From an uncultured Prevotellaceae bacterium (GTDB lineage Bacteria > Bacteroidota > Bacteroidia > Bacteroidales > Bacteroidaceae): a stretch of 64,000 nucleotides of DNA. The stretch lies in the NCBI GenBank assembly GCA_900320565.1, contig ONSR01000011.1, positions 1-64,000 of the forward strand, in the 5' to 3' direction. Both the position numbers and the translations under genes were made by a program. The notes below the pieces were generated by a model. That model was not told where the DNA came from, searched no databases, and was given only the letters and a program-made list of their open reading frames with translations. Positions 50,140 through 59,562 of the stretch are shown here, piece after piece. How positions within the stretch are numbered: the stretch's first letter is position 1; the number at the start of each line of letters is the position of its first letter.

Positions 50140-51535
50140 CACGATGTATATAATAGTGGCTGTCTTGTTGAAGCAGGCGTACATTATTATAAAGCTACAG
50201 GCAAGACACAACTCCTGGAAGTTGCAACACGTCTGGCTAACTATATGTACGATTATATGGCCGGTGCGAACCACAATGTCGTGCCCGGTCATGCCCTTCC
50301 AGAAGACGCGCTCATTCAACTCTACGATCTATACAAGTCGGAGCCTAAGCTTGCTGAGAAGCTGTCTGTACCAGTAAAACCAGAACACTATCTGCAACTT
50401 GCCAAGTTCTGGGTTGACCAGCGCGGCCATACTGAAGGAAGGCGTCCTCTAGAGGCTTATGCTCAGGATGCCGAAACAATATTCGAAGCCAAGACCATCG
50501 AGGGACATGCTGTTCGCGCCACGCTTTTCTGGACAGGTGTTGCAGATGTTGCTTTGGCCAATAACGACGAGCGCTATCTTTCTGCTGCAAGGCAAATATG
50601 GGATAACATGGTGGGGCGCCGGATGTTCATCACTGGTGGTGTAGGCGCCATTCATGAGGACGAGAAGTTCGGTCCTGACTACTTTCTCCCCACAGATGCC
50701 TATCTTGAGACTTGTGCAGCAATAGGTGCTGGGCTCTTCTCTTGGCGAATGAATGAACTGACAGGCGAGGCAAAATATATGGATGTGCTGGAACGCATCA
50801 TTTTCAATAGCATTCCCACCGCCGTTTCACTCGACGGCACAAACTATACCTATCAGAACCCACTGAATGCCAACAAGATGAACCGCTGGCCCTGGCACGA
50901 CTGCCCTTGCTGTCCACCCATGTTGCTCAAATTCACCGGCATGCTGCCCTCCATGATTTATGCTGTAAACGGTCGCGACATTTACGTCAATCTCTTTATC
51001 GGCAGCACGGCCAAGCTGCAGGTTCCGAAGGTCGGAGCCGTTGAGATAAGTCAGCAAGTTGATTGGAACACGGGCAAGGTAACTTTTCAAGTCCTTTCGA
51101 AGAAGGCAAAAAAAAATGCGCCTCCACGTCCGCATTCCCGGTTGGGAAAACGGCCAAGAACTGCCTCTCGGTCTTTATCAGAGCAGCACACAACCCAAGG
51201 TGACTGGCTATCGAACTTACAAGAACCTGAAGAATGGCATACAACTTAACCTGAATGTTTCTCCGAGAATTGTCAAAGCCGACAATCAGGTAGAACAGCT
51301 TCGAGGTCTCTGCTCCTTGGCAAGCGGACCGTTTGTTTATTGCGCCGAGAAGATAGACAACGAAGCCGTTTGGGACAACCTCAACTTGTCGGGCCGCACC
51401 TATCGTCTCGATGCCGAACATCCAATATTAGGCATCACACCACTGCGAAGCACCGACGGTCAAATCACCGCTATTCCTTTCTATATGATAGCAAACAGAT
51501 GCAAAGATACAGCTTATCGCGTATGGACAAAATGA
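50140..51535 (+). pseudogene. GH127-like beta-L-arabinofuranosidase, 5'-truncated and frameshifted
   Basis: The open frame begins abruptly with HDVYNSGCLVEAGVHYYKAT, a segment that normally lies well inside the GH127 barrel, so the signal peptide and first part of the catalytic domain are gone. It continues through TGGVGAIHEDEKFG, ETCAAIGAGLFSWRM and the catalytic/zinc Cys cluster DCPCCPPML. At a run of nine A (51108-51116) the frame changes; the shifted frame gives MRLHVRIPGWENGQ and SGPFVYCAEKIDN, the normal beta-sandwich end. Loss of one A would restore the frame. The end overlaps the next gene's start by four bases. Confidence 0.85.
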
Positions 51536-52338
51536 ATATGCTCAACAAACTTATTGATACCGTCATTGAGGCATCAAGCCTGATGCTTACGGATGACTTT
51601 CAAGTAACAGAGAAAGAAGGAGTTGCAAATATAGTTACAACATCTGATATTGCCGTGCAGGAGTTTCTGCGCGTTCGCCTTAAAGAGCTTCTGCCCGATT
51701 GCGGGTTTCTTTGTGAAGAAGAAGACAGGCACGACTTGGCACACGAATACATATGGATAGTTGACCCCATCGATGGTACCGCGAACTATGCTCGAGGCAT
51801 TCGTGAATGTGGCATTTGTGTAGGTTTGAGACACAATTCGCAGATGGTACTGGCAGTCGTTTATCTGCCGCGAACAGACGAGCTCTTTACTGCCGAACGA
51901 GGCAAAGGCGCTTTTGTACATCATCCACAATCAAGAAAGCCTTCCAAACAACTTCATGTATCGAAACGTCCCTTTGCTGATGGCATTATGTGTACTGCCC
52001 TTTCGCTTTACCATAAAGAGCATGCCAAGGTTTGTCACGACATCATTTTCGACACTTATATGCAGTGTAATGACATCCGTCGCTTCGGTTCTGCGGCTTC
52101 GGAACAATGTTATTTAGCGATGGGCTTATACGAACTCTACTTCGAGTACATGCTTTCGCCTTGGGACTTTGCTGCTGCTTCGCTCATTCTTGAAGAAGCT
52201 GGTGGCGTGCTTTGTGACCTTCAGGGAAGGCCGCTTGACCAAACAAAACCATCTGGCGTGCTTGCTGCCAACAGCAAAGAGAACTTGGATAGACTCGTCA
52301 TGATTGTCGCTTCAAGGCTTAAAATTATTACAACCTGA
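51532..52338 (+). CDS. Inositol-monophosphatase family phosphatase
   Basis: Mg-dependent, Li-sensitive-type sugar phosphatase of 268 residues. The metal sites are CEEED (about 60), WIVDPIDGTANYARG (about 78-92) and SPWDFAAASLILEEAGG near 205. Possible roles are inositol-1-phosphatase, histidinol phosphatase or 3-prime-phosphoadenosine phosphatase; the sequence does not decide between them. The ATG at 51532 overlaps the GH127 stop as ATGA, so it was chosen over upstream Met codons. It appears intact although the upstream gene is broken. Confidence 0.88.
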   Translation: MNMLNKLIDTVIEASSLMLTDDFQVTEKEGVANIVTTSDIAVQEFLRVRLKELLPDCGFLCEEEDRHDLAHEYIWIVDPIDGTANYARGIRECGICVGLRHNSQMVLAVVYLPRTDELFTAERGKGAFVHHPQSRKPSKQLHVSKRPFADGIMCTALSLYHKEHAKVCHDIIFDTYMQCNDIRRFGSAASEQCYLAMGLYELYFEYMLSPWDFAAASLILEEAGGVLCDLQGRPLDQTKPSGVLAANSKENLDRLVMIVASRLKIITT

Positions 52339-52437
52339 GTTTACTTTTTCACTTTTCTGCCAAGTTTTCGTTGTAATTTCAAGAATTATTCGTAATTTCG
52401 CTGTCAAATATCAACAATTACGACTGATTCTGACGCT

Positions 52438-53649
52438 ATGACGACCATTCAACACAGCGGAAATGATGTGATAATCTCTTTTGCAGGACATCTGGACACG
52501 GCTACTTCAGTTGAAGCCAATCTCAAGATTAGTCGTGAGTTGGAAAAGATGGTGTCCATCGATTCGTTGACCTGCGATGCTATGAAACTGGAATACATTT
52601 CCAGTTCGGGCCTGCGCATCTTGCTTTCCCTGGCGAAACGACACAAAGACTTTCGCGTAATCAATGTGCAGCCGCAAGTCTATGAAGTGCTCGAAACGAC
52701 TGGTTTCACAAAAATCATGACTGTGGAACGAGCCATGCGAAGATTGAGTGTCGAAGGCTGCAAGTTGATTGGAATCGGTAGCGTAGGGAAGGTTTATCGA
52801 TTGGATGGCGATACAATTATCAAAGTTTTCCGCGAGGGCACGACAATGGAAAATGTACGTCGAGAGATAACGCTCTCGAAAGAAGCCTTTGTGCTTGGAA
52901 TGCCAACTGCCATCTCCTTTGACATCGTTAAAGTGGTCCCATCTAATCAAGATGGAGTAGAATGCTATGGCCTTGTGTATGAATTACTTAAAGCAACTAC
53001 ACTAAGTGCTTACTTGAAGCAACATTCCGAACAGATTGATGAGTGTGCAAGGATGTATGCCGACCTCTTCAAGCAGATGCACGAGATAGAGGTTCCCGAG
53101 GGCGGGAACATACCATCTGCCGTGCAACACGAACGTCAGCAGATTGAACATATTCGCCGTTATTTCCCGGAAGAAAGCATCAGCATGATGCTTTGCATTC
53201 TCGACAGCATTCCAGCAGGTAACCAACTGCTCCACCTTGACCTGCAGACAAAAAATGTTATGGTGCAAGATGGTCAACTGATGCTCATCGATATGGGCGA
53301 GGTTGGATACGGCCATCCCCTACTCGACTTGGGACATTCCTATTCCTCGATGGTAAGTCTCATTGGCGATTACGAGAAGACGATTGGCATACCACGCGAG
53401 TTGGGCCAACGTTTTTGGAATCAAGCAATTGAATATTATTTCGAAGGACTGCCAGCAGAGACTATCGAGGAGAGAAAGAAACAGATCGAAGTAGTGTCGT
53501 GCATCAGGAATTTCAGCTGGTTGGCACTCTCTGATTCTTTCCCCGAAACGGTTATCGAGGAATGCAAAACCATGTTCGACGAACGTGTGGCACAACGTTT
53601 TGACTACATCAAGGAAGTTTGTAAGACCTTTAGCAATTGGACGTTATGA
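52438..53649 (+). CDS. STAS domain fused to an aminoglycoside-phosphotransferase-like kinase
   Basis: Residues about 1-105 form a STAS domain (IQHSGNDVIISFAGHLDTAT, MKLEYISSSGLRILLSL), the fold of anti-sigma-factor antagonists, including the SSS around the usual phospho-Ser. From about 108 onwards there is a kinase-like fold: GIGSVGKVYRLDGDTIIKVF as ATP loop and lysine, the catalytic loop LLHLDLQTKNVMV (in place of HGDxxxxN) and LIDMGEVGYGHP as the DFG equivalent. The 403-residue fusion overlaps the following PP2C gene by four bases. I infer that kinase and phosphatase regulate the same STAS switch. A degenerate -7 (TAATTTCG, about 52393) may be its promoter. Confidence 0.85.
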   Translation: MTTIQHSGNDVIISFAGHLDTATSVEANLKISRELEKMVSIDSLTCDAMKLEYISSSGLRILLSLAKRHKDFRVINVQPQVYEVLETTGFTKIMTVERAMRRLSVEGCKLIGIGSVGKVYRLDGDTIIKVFREGTTMENVRREITLSKEAFVLGMPTAISFDIVKVVPSNQDGVECYGLVYELLKATTLSAYLKQHSEQIDECARMYADLFKQMHEIEVPEGGNIPSAVQHERQQIEHIRRYFPEESISMMLCILDSIPAGNQLLHLDLQTKNVMVQDGQLMLIDMGEVGYGHPLLDLGHSYSSMVSLIGDYEKTIGIPRELGQRFWNQAIEYYFEGLPAETIEERKKQIEVVSCIRNFSWLALSDSFPETVIEECKTMFDERVAQRFDYIKEVCKTFSNWTL

Positions 53650-55406
53650 GGAGGAAGTACAGCATTTTCATCATCGTCACCGTAGCTGTTTTGCTGGAGC
53701 TCATCTTTATCGTGCAATATCTGTATGCCCGCAAAGGCATACGGGAAGAGGTGGAACACAGGGCAGAAACAGAGTTGCGCGTAAAGAACCTCGAGATTCA
53801 AAAGGTGATGGTTGCTGTTGAGACCGCCATCAGCAATACCGTTTGGGCGGCAGAACGTAGCCTTGAAGAGCCAGATTCACTCTATCCTGTCCTCCGAAGA
53901 ATGGTTGAGCACAACCCAACCATCGTTGGTGCTGGGCTTATGTTCAGGGCAAACTATTACCAAGAAAAAGGCCTTTGGTTCGAACCTTATGTTGCCCAGC
54001 GTCAGGACGGTTCGATAGAAGAAGCGCAAATCGGTAGTGCCTCGCACAATTACCTTGAAGCCGATTTTTACGTGAATGGCACAAAGGCAGGCAAGGGCGT
54101 GTGGAGCGAGCCCTATTACGATAACGCAGGAGCGAAGATGATGCTCTGCACCTACACCATTCCCATTCATGACAGCAAAGGAGAGACAGTGGCCCTGCTG
54201 GGTGCCGATGTCTCGTTGGAGTGGCTTTCCAGCGTCATTAATTCCAGCCACATCTATCCCTCGAGCTTCAACGTCGTGATTTCCCGCAAAGGCATGGTAA
54301 TGGTTGGTCCCGACGAAAAACTCGTTATGCACAGCACCATCCAAGAGGTCACCTCCACTTCTTCTGATACCACTACCCGATTTATCAACCAGCAACAAAT
54401 GAGCGGACAAAGTGGCCACCAAGACATCACAGACAATAATGGCAAGAAAATCAGCGTGTTCTATGCTCCCGTGGATGGTGAGACGGGCTGGTCGATGTCT
54501 GTCGTATGCAATCAGGACGAGATATATGCCGACTTGCGGGAAAGAGGTTTGTACCTGACGCTACTCATGCTGGCAGGAATAGCTTTGCTAGGATACATCA
54601 TCTATCGGACAGCCCGAAGCGCCCGCTCGCTCCAGAAGGCCAATGCCGAAAAGGAACGAATAGGTAGCGAGTTGCGTATTGCCCGCGACATTCAGCAAAG
54701 CATGTTGCCCAGACTCTCGACGCTCGACGCTCGACTCCATGCCAAATTCGACATCTATGCCTCGCTAGTACCGGCGAAAGAAGTAGGTGGCGACCTCTAT
54801 GACTTTCACGTTCGCGACGAAAAGCTCTTCTTCTGCATAGGGGACGTTGCAGGAAAGGGGGTGCCTTCTTCGCTCTTGATGGCAGTCACGAGAAGCCTCT
54901 TCCGCAATGTTTCTGCCAGTGAAGACGAGCCTGCAAGCATCGTCACAGCCATCAACCAGTCGATGGTGGAGATGAACGACTCAGACATGTTCGTCACGCT
55001 ATTTGTCGGGGTGCTCGACCTGGCTTCGGGTCAACTACACTACTGCAATGCTGGCCACGAAGCGCCCCTGCTCATCGGCAAAGGGACAGGGTTGCTCCCT
55101 ACAAACAACAATATTCCCGTTGGAACGATGCCCGATTGGAACTACGAAGGACAGACCGCCCTCATCCATCCAGGCACCACAATCTTCCTCTATACCGACG
55201 GACTGACGGAAGCTGAGAACAAAGACCACGTTCAATACGGCAAACAGCGTATGACGAAACTGGCTCAGCAGATACTTCGCGACAAAGGCTCAATAGATCC
55301 TGAATCCTTCATCGCCCTTCAGGCCAAAGCCCTGCGCCAGTTTGTAGCAGGTGCAGAGCAGAGCGACGACCTCACCATGCTTGCCATCAGATATAGGAAC
55401 AGCTAA
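53646..55406 (+). CDS. Membrane sensor PP2C-type (SpoIIE) phosphatase
   Basis: Starting MRRKYSIFIIVTVAVLLELIF (transmembrane helix), it has a periplasmic double-Cache-like sensor domain (about 35-295, WFEPYVAQRQDG and KGVWSEPYYDNAG), a second transmembrane helix (about 300-320), a short coiled linker and a PP2C domain: VPAKEVGGDLYDF, FCIGDVAGKGVPSSLLMA, CNAGHEAPLL, FLYTDGLTEAEN and SDDLTMLAIRY. This is the environmental phosphatase of a partner-switching system. Its target is probably the STAS-kinase encoded immediately upstream. No separate anti-sigma kinase or sigma factor is in the window. Confidence 0.92.
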   Translation: MRRKYSIFIIVTVAVLLELIFIVQYLYARKGIREEVEHRAETELRVKNLEIQKVMVAVETAISNTVWAAERSLEEPDSLYPVLRRMVEHNPTIVGAGLMFRANYYQEKGLWFEPYVAQRQDGSIEEAQIGSASHNYLEADFYVNGTKAGKGVWSEPYYDNAGAKMMLCTYTIPIHDSKGETVALLGADVSLEWLSSVINSSHIYPSSFNVVISRKGMVMVGPDEKLVMHSTIQEVTSTSSDTTTRFINQQQMSGQSGHQDITDNNGKKISVFYAPVDGETGWSMSVVCNQDEIYADLRERGLYLTLLMLAGIALLGYIIYRTARSARSLQKANAEKERIGSELRIARDIQQSMLPRLSTLDARLHAKFDIYASLVPAKEVGGDLYDFHVRDEKLFFCIGDVAGKGVPSSLLMAVTRSLFRNVSASEDEPASIVTAINQSMVEMNDSDMFVTLFVGVLDLASGQLHYCNAGHEAPLLIGKGTGLLPTNNNIPVGTMPDWNYEGQTALIHPGTTIFLYTDGLTEAENKDHVQYGKQRMTKLAQQILRDKGSIDPESFIALQAKALRQFVAGAEQSDDLTMLAIRYRNS

Positions 55407-55436
55407 TCAGCAAAACAGGCTAAAGGCTAATTCTTA

Positions 55437-55474
55437 AATTTAACGTGCCATCTTTGCAAAGATAGCGTGCTTCG
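55437..55474 (+). repeat. 22-bp-period intergenic array F (2 units)
   Basis: CGTG cores at 55444 and 55466 are 22 bp apart, with GCCATCTTTGCAAAGATAGC between. It fills nearly all of the gap between the convergent phosphatase and AlbA-type genes. Confidence 0.75.
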
Positions 55475-55475
55475 T

Positions 55476-56102
55476 TTAAGACAGACTGAAATGGAACTGC
55501 TGGCCTATGTGTTCCCACCTGACCGTACCGAAACGGATGAGGCGTGCCAAGAGCATGATGACTTTGTGGCGAGGAAGTTTGGAGAGGCGGACTATCTGAT
55601 TCAAGGTCTGACTCCCTTTCATGATGCTGAGCAATTGCCGAACAGAATCATCATAGGTAATTACCGAGCCTCGAAACTTCTGCGACTCTTGCCAAAGTGC
55701 CAGATGAACGGGCGAGGCTAAGATGTTCTCATCCTTTATGCGGATATAGGCCCGCATCAGTCCTTCTTCATCACGAGCATAAACAGGCCGTTTGGCTGAA
55801 GGCGGAACTGTGGCCTTCACAATGGTGCGTCCCTCGGCATGATAGGTGTCAAAGGAAATGCTTGGCTCGGGCTTGCAGAACTTATAGGCAGCCTGATGCA
55901 TCATGAATATCTCCTCTTCACTGCGGACTCCCGACAAGTGCCCATCATCACTAACCCCTATCAACAACCTGCCACCATCCGTATTGGCAAAAGCAGAGAT
56001 GGATTTGGCAAGTTTGCAAGCGTCGGCCACACGATACTTGAAGTCTTGCTGCTGATGCTCACCTTCGCGAATGAGACTAAGAAGGTATCGTTTGTCGTCC
56101 AT
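55476..56102 (-). CDS. AlbA_2/Schlafen-type putative DNA-binding protein
   Basis: A 208-residue protein with the AlbA_2 signature: EHQQQDFKYRV, then SISAFANTDGGRLLIGVSDDG, and a beta-rich stretch with RTIVKATVPPSAKRPVY. The last 60 residues look like a winged helix (LNQIVRLSKLPRHKVIMLLARLI). Such proteins are often annotated as ATP-binding transcriptional regulators. Cytosolic, no signal peptide. Its role near the partner-switching pair is unknown. Confidence 0.82.
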   Translation of the reverse strand: MDDKRYLLSLIREGEHQQQDFKYRVADACKLAKSISAFANTDGGRLLIGVSDDGHLSGVRSEEEIFMMHQAAYKFCKPEPSISFDTYHAEGRTIVKATVPPSAKRPVYARDEEGLMRAYIRIKDENILASPVHLALWQESQKFRGSVITYDDSVRQLLSIMKGSQTLNQIVRLSKLPRHKVIMLLARLIRFGTVRWEHIGQQFHFSLS

Positions 56103-56154
56103 TCGTTCCTACTGGATTCGAAGCTATGCGAGAGGCGTCGTTTGTGAAGTCTTG

Positions 56155-58311
56155 TCAATGCGAACCATAGACTTCGATATCGCCTATGCGAACATAGCCG
56201 TCCGTGCCGCCTTTAGTGACGTTCAATCTCACGTAACGGGCTTCGACGGGGGTTATAGATTCGTCTGTCACGGGCGAGACGTTGCCGGTATGGGTGCCAA
56301 TGGTCAGCCAAGTCTCACCGTCCAGGCTGGTCTCAACGGTAAAGTCGCGGCTGTTGAGTTGAGGGTCTAAACCGCCTGCTTCTGCATGACGGATTACGTA
56401 TCGGCTTATCTGGAACGGCTCCTTGAAGTCCAACTGTACCCAGCCCATGCCATCGGCGTTTTGAGATACCCAGATATACCCGTCTGAAGGGGAACCGTTG
56501 GCTGCGTATTTAACATTTGTCTTGGCTGGTGAAGATGTTATCTCCATATCCTCGAGCAAAGTTATGTTGAAGGGAAGGTGGCGAGACTCGCTGTAGTAGC
56601 TGAACCAATGGTCGGCCCTAACAATTTTGACGTTGCCAGGCGAGAGCGCGTTGAGCCTGTCTTTTAGGGCGATGAGTTGGTCAGGACCTAATTTCCACAC
56701 CTCGGCCTGACCTGTGACGAATATTGGCTTAGTGCCGTTGAAGTTCTTGATGTCACGGTTGAAGAAATCAGTTATCCCGTCAATATCGCCGCGATAGCAA
56801 GGATACTGGGGGGCGATGGGAAGCCAACCAGACTGTACGGCATAGGCCAGTCTGCCAGACTGCCTCTCATAGTCGTTGATGGTAAGTCCGTAAAGGTAGG
56901 GGCAATTGTCGGCAAAGGCTTTGCGTTGGGACGTGCTGATATTGTCCCAGATTGTGATGACTCGCAGTCCTGCCTTCTCGATGTAGCGTTGAGTTAGCTT
57001 GGTGAAAGGTGTAAGTGTCGTGCCTGACGATGTGTAGTATGTGCCGCTGCCACTGCCTAACCCGTTGAATGGCATGGCATAGCCCAGCCCGGACGGTCCG
57101 CAAACAAAACAGTCGTTGGTTGTTGCCTTGCCGTAATAGTAGTTCAACATTGCGGGTGAGAAATCTGCCAGCGCAGGACTGATGGTCCAGTTCAAAGCCA
57201 TCTGGCCACGGCCTCCCTGCTCGAATATCTTTGCCATAGCGTGTTGACAATACTGGATGTTGTCTCCATCGCTAAGATAAACTGTAGCATAGACTTTGTT
57301 CTCAAGCTTTGGACGCTTGGGAACCGGAGCTTTTTTGACAGACCTGTTGACTGATGTATATACGGTTGTATTCTCGAAGAAGTCGGCTGGAACGGTAGAT
57401 AAGCCGTACTTTGTTGCCTCGCCCACGCCGGAGCGCTCCTCTGGATACCAGCCCAGAACAATGTCTCGACCTGGTGTCATGTCCCGAAGGAACTTGTCGA
57501 GCAGCGCACATTCGCTTGAGTTACGGGGGTCGAGGTATACGCAAGCGGAGCCACAAGCAGCACCGATGTCATGAACATAAGGTATTTTTGGACGTTCGCT
57601 AATGAGAAGACGATGGTTGCAGCGGCTCCAATAATTATTGTAGAGATATGTATAGACACCAACAGCATTGGACATCGTCAGGGAAGTGAGGTCAACAACA
57701 ACGGGGAAGTCCATACCACTGTTCACAAGTTTCGTCCTAATCTCTTCAGTTACAGGCAACAGACGGTCTAATCCGGCAATCGTGACAGCCAGATTGGAGA
57801 AATGTTCGTTCTGCTGTTGACTATAAAGCACCAAGCCGTTGATTTCCTCGATGAAAGGTTTTACTAAATTATATGGAGTGGTGGTAGAGATGGCACCAGT
57901 CTTTAAGTTGTGAGCTGATGGCCAAGTACTTTGCGGCTCTTCGTTGTGGTTGTAGAGGATGATGCGAGGACGCGTGCGGTTGATAATGCCTTGCAGCGTA
58001 CAGAACATGACACGCTCTTCGTCGCTAAGGGAAGCCTTACTCATGTCGAGAGACCGGAGCGTACTTGCTGGTGGAGAGAAGAATGGAAGCAAACGATCCT
58101 CGGGCCAGCAAAGCTCGTCAGCTTCCAGAATGCGAGAATTGGTTTTGTTTATATTGAAAACAGAATCAGTAAATGTAATCTTTTCAACCTCGTTCACATC
58201 AGTACGAACAACAGCACCATTGGTGAGTTTCGTTATCATTGTTGCAGATTGCTGTGCCATGAGCTGTACAGAAACCATAATGATGATGGACAGCAGGAAT
58301 ATCTTTTTCAT
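56155..58311 (-). CDS. Secreted GxGYxYP-family protein with discoidin-like C-terminus
   Basis: The signal peptide MKKIFLLSIIIMVSVQLMA leads into a short stretch (TNGAVVRTDVNEVEKITFTD) like that found at the head of many Bacteroidales surface proteins. The bulk of the 718-residue protein matches the GxGYxYP family: YLSDGDNIQYCQHAM, NWTISPALADFSPAML and CGPSGLGYAMP, where the motif reads GLGYAMP. A F5/8-type C (CBM32-like) domain ends it (WVQLDFKEPFQISRYVIRHAE, VTKGGTDGYVRIGDIEVYG). The catalytic activity of the family is not established; a glycoside hydrolase role is proposed. It shares an orientation with the small secreted protein 35 bp upstream. Confidence 0.85.
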   Translation of the reverse strand: MKKIFLLSIIIMVSVQLMAQQSATMITKLTNGAVVRTDVNEVEKITFTDSVFNINKTNSRILEADELCWPEDRLLPFFSPPASTLRSLDMSKASLSDEERVMFCTLQGIINRTRPRIILYNHNEEPQSTWPSAHNLKTGAISTTTPYNLVKPFIEEINGLVLYSQQQNEHFSNLAVTIAGLDRLLPVTEEIRTKLVNSGMDFPVVVDLTSLTMSNAVGVYTYLYNNYWSRCNHRLLISERPKIPYVHDIGAACGSACVYLDPRNSSECALLDKFLRDMTPGRDIVLGWYPEERSGVGEATKYGLSTVPADFFENTTVYTSVNRSVKKAPVPKRPKLENKVYATVYLSDGDNIQYCQHAMAKIFEQGGRGQMALNWTISPALADFSPAMLNYYYGKATTNDCFVCGPSGLGYAMPFNGLGSGSGTYYTSSGTTLTPFTKLTQRYIEKAGLRVITIWDNISTSQRKAFADNCPYLYGLTINDYERQSGRLAYAVQSGWLPIAPQYPCYRGDIDGITDFFNRDIKNFNGTKPIFVTGQAEVWKLGPDQLIALKDRLNALSPGNVKIVRADHWFSYYSESRHLPFNITLLEDMEITSSPAKTNVKYAANGSPSDGYIWVSQNADGMGWVQLDFKEPFQISRYVIRHAEAGGLDPQLNSRDFTVETSLDGETWLTIGTHTGNVSPVTDESITPVEARYVRLNVTKGGTDGYVRIGDIEVYGSH

Positions 58312-58346
58312 TTTAAGGGAAGTCTTGATGTTGATTAGAATGTGGA

Positions 58347-58904
58347 TTAAAGTCTTATCTTGGTTGTAAATGTGCCAACTTTAACGATGAAAACACCAGT
58401 GCCAAGGGTTGCACGATTCAATCGTAATTCACCATTACTGATGGGAGGAGTCGGCATTCTGCGCCCGTCAAGAGAAAAAACGAGAGGCTTGACGTCTTTG
58501 GGAATATCTCGAAGCAAAGCGCCAGCATCCTGCAATACAAATGCAAAACTCTCTGGTTTACTGATAGCCGTAGCCTCGGACACATCTCCAAACACAATTT
58601 CAGCAATGTCTGTAATTTCATATGAAATGGTGGATTCCGAACTTGGCTTAATGTTCAGTTTGCCACTGGAAACTGTCACGACAGGATTTGTCTCAAAAAG
58701 AACAGCAGCCATCTCGCCACCTAACGTTCTCAATATCAAACCCTGTCCGCCTTCATCCACAGTAAGGAAACTGATTTGCTTCAGGTCTGCCACACGTGTT
58801 TGAGCTCTAGTTCCATCCGTTTTCAAGATGTTCATGACTTTCTCTTGAGACATACCAGATAACGTACCGAGGAACAGAGACACAACAAAAAGAATCTTTC
58901 TCAT
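58347..58904 (-). CDS. Small secreted protein with sorting-tail-like C-terminus
   Basis: The signal peptide MRKILFVVSLFLGTLSGMS precedes 165 residues with no enzymatic motif. The start of the mature part, MNILKTDGTRAQTRVADLKQ, matches the same short module at the head of the neighbouring GxGYxYP protein. The C-terminal VFSLDGRRMPTPP ... GTGVFIVKVGTFTTKIRL has the look of a type IX sorting signal. Probably surface-delivered and expressed with its neighbour from the -7 element at 58953. Function unknown. Confidence 0.75.
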   Translation of the reverse strand: MRKILFVVSLFLGTLSGMSQEKVMNILKTDGTRAQTRVADLKQISFLTVDEGGQGLILRTLGGEMAAVLFETNPVVTVSSGKLNIKPSSESTISYEITDIAEIVFGDVSEATAISKPESFAFVLQDAGALLRDIPKDVKPLVFSLDGRRMPTPPISNGELRLNRATLGTGVFIVKVGTFTTKIRL

Positions 58905-58952
58905 TACCCTATAAATCTAATACTAAATTTCAAAATTAACTGAATGTTTTTG

Positions 58953-58960
58953 CAAAAGTA
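58953..58960 (-). promoter_or_regulatory. -7 element of the small secreted protein/GxGYxYP operon
   Basis: TACTTTTG on the minus strand, 48 nt before the ATG at 58904. Confidence 0.65.
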
Positions 58961-59277
58961 TAAAAAAAAACGCAAACACAATACTTCAGATTGAATATTT
59001 TTAGAACATAGATATAATATCTTCAAGTATCAAAGTGATAAATTTCTAATTATTACACCATTCACTCACTCATTTTTTTATTGATGTCCGGGAAAATTCT
59101 TTAGTCATCTCTTGTTTCCCAGAAAACATCGGCATTTCGACAGAAATATGATTAGCGGTGGCATGGAAACACCCCAAGGGGGGGCAACGCTCATGCCAGT
59201 CCAGTCAAAACCTATATGTCAGTTGAGTATGTTCTCAGTAAAACCTAAGTAAAGACTCTATAAATTCTCTATAAAAA

Positions 59278-59354
59278 CTCTACAATTTCTCTATAAAACC
59301 TCTATAAAACCTCTATCCCTATATGTATAGAGACTTTATAGAGAAATTGTAGAG
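59278..59354. repeat. 20-bp perfect inverted repeat with CTCTATAAA repeats in the loop
   Basis: Left arm CTCTACAATTTCTCTATAAA (59278-59297) is the exact reverse complement of the right arm at 59335-59354. The 37-bp loop has two more CTCTATAAA-like units and TATAGAG. Further CTCTATAAA units lie at 59256-59275. Confidence 0.85.
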
Positions 59355-59493
59355 AATCTATACGGAAAGTACTAAAGAAACATAAGGAATCTACATAGGA
59401 TTTGAACGATTTTTGACCATGAGAAATTTGGCCCAAAAATTTGATTCGTTACCCTCATTTCGAAAATTTCGTTTCCACTTTCAGGATATCATT

Positions 59494-59562
59494 TTTTTGT
59501 TACCATTTTTGTAGTTAGTAACAAAATTTACCCCTAAGTTGGTAACAAAATTAGTAACAAAA
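59494..59562. repeat. GTAACAAAA/TTTTGTTAC repeats
   Basis: TTTTGTTACC occurs once on the plus strand (about 59497), and GTAACAAAA three times (about 59518, 59541 and 59553). They form a cluster of direct and inverted copies, possibly protein-binding sites of a lost element. Confidence 0.55.
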
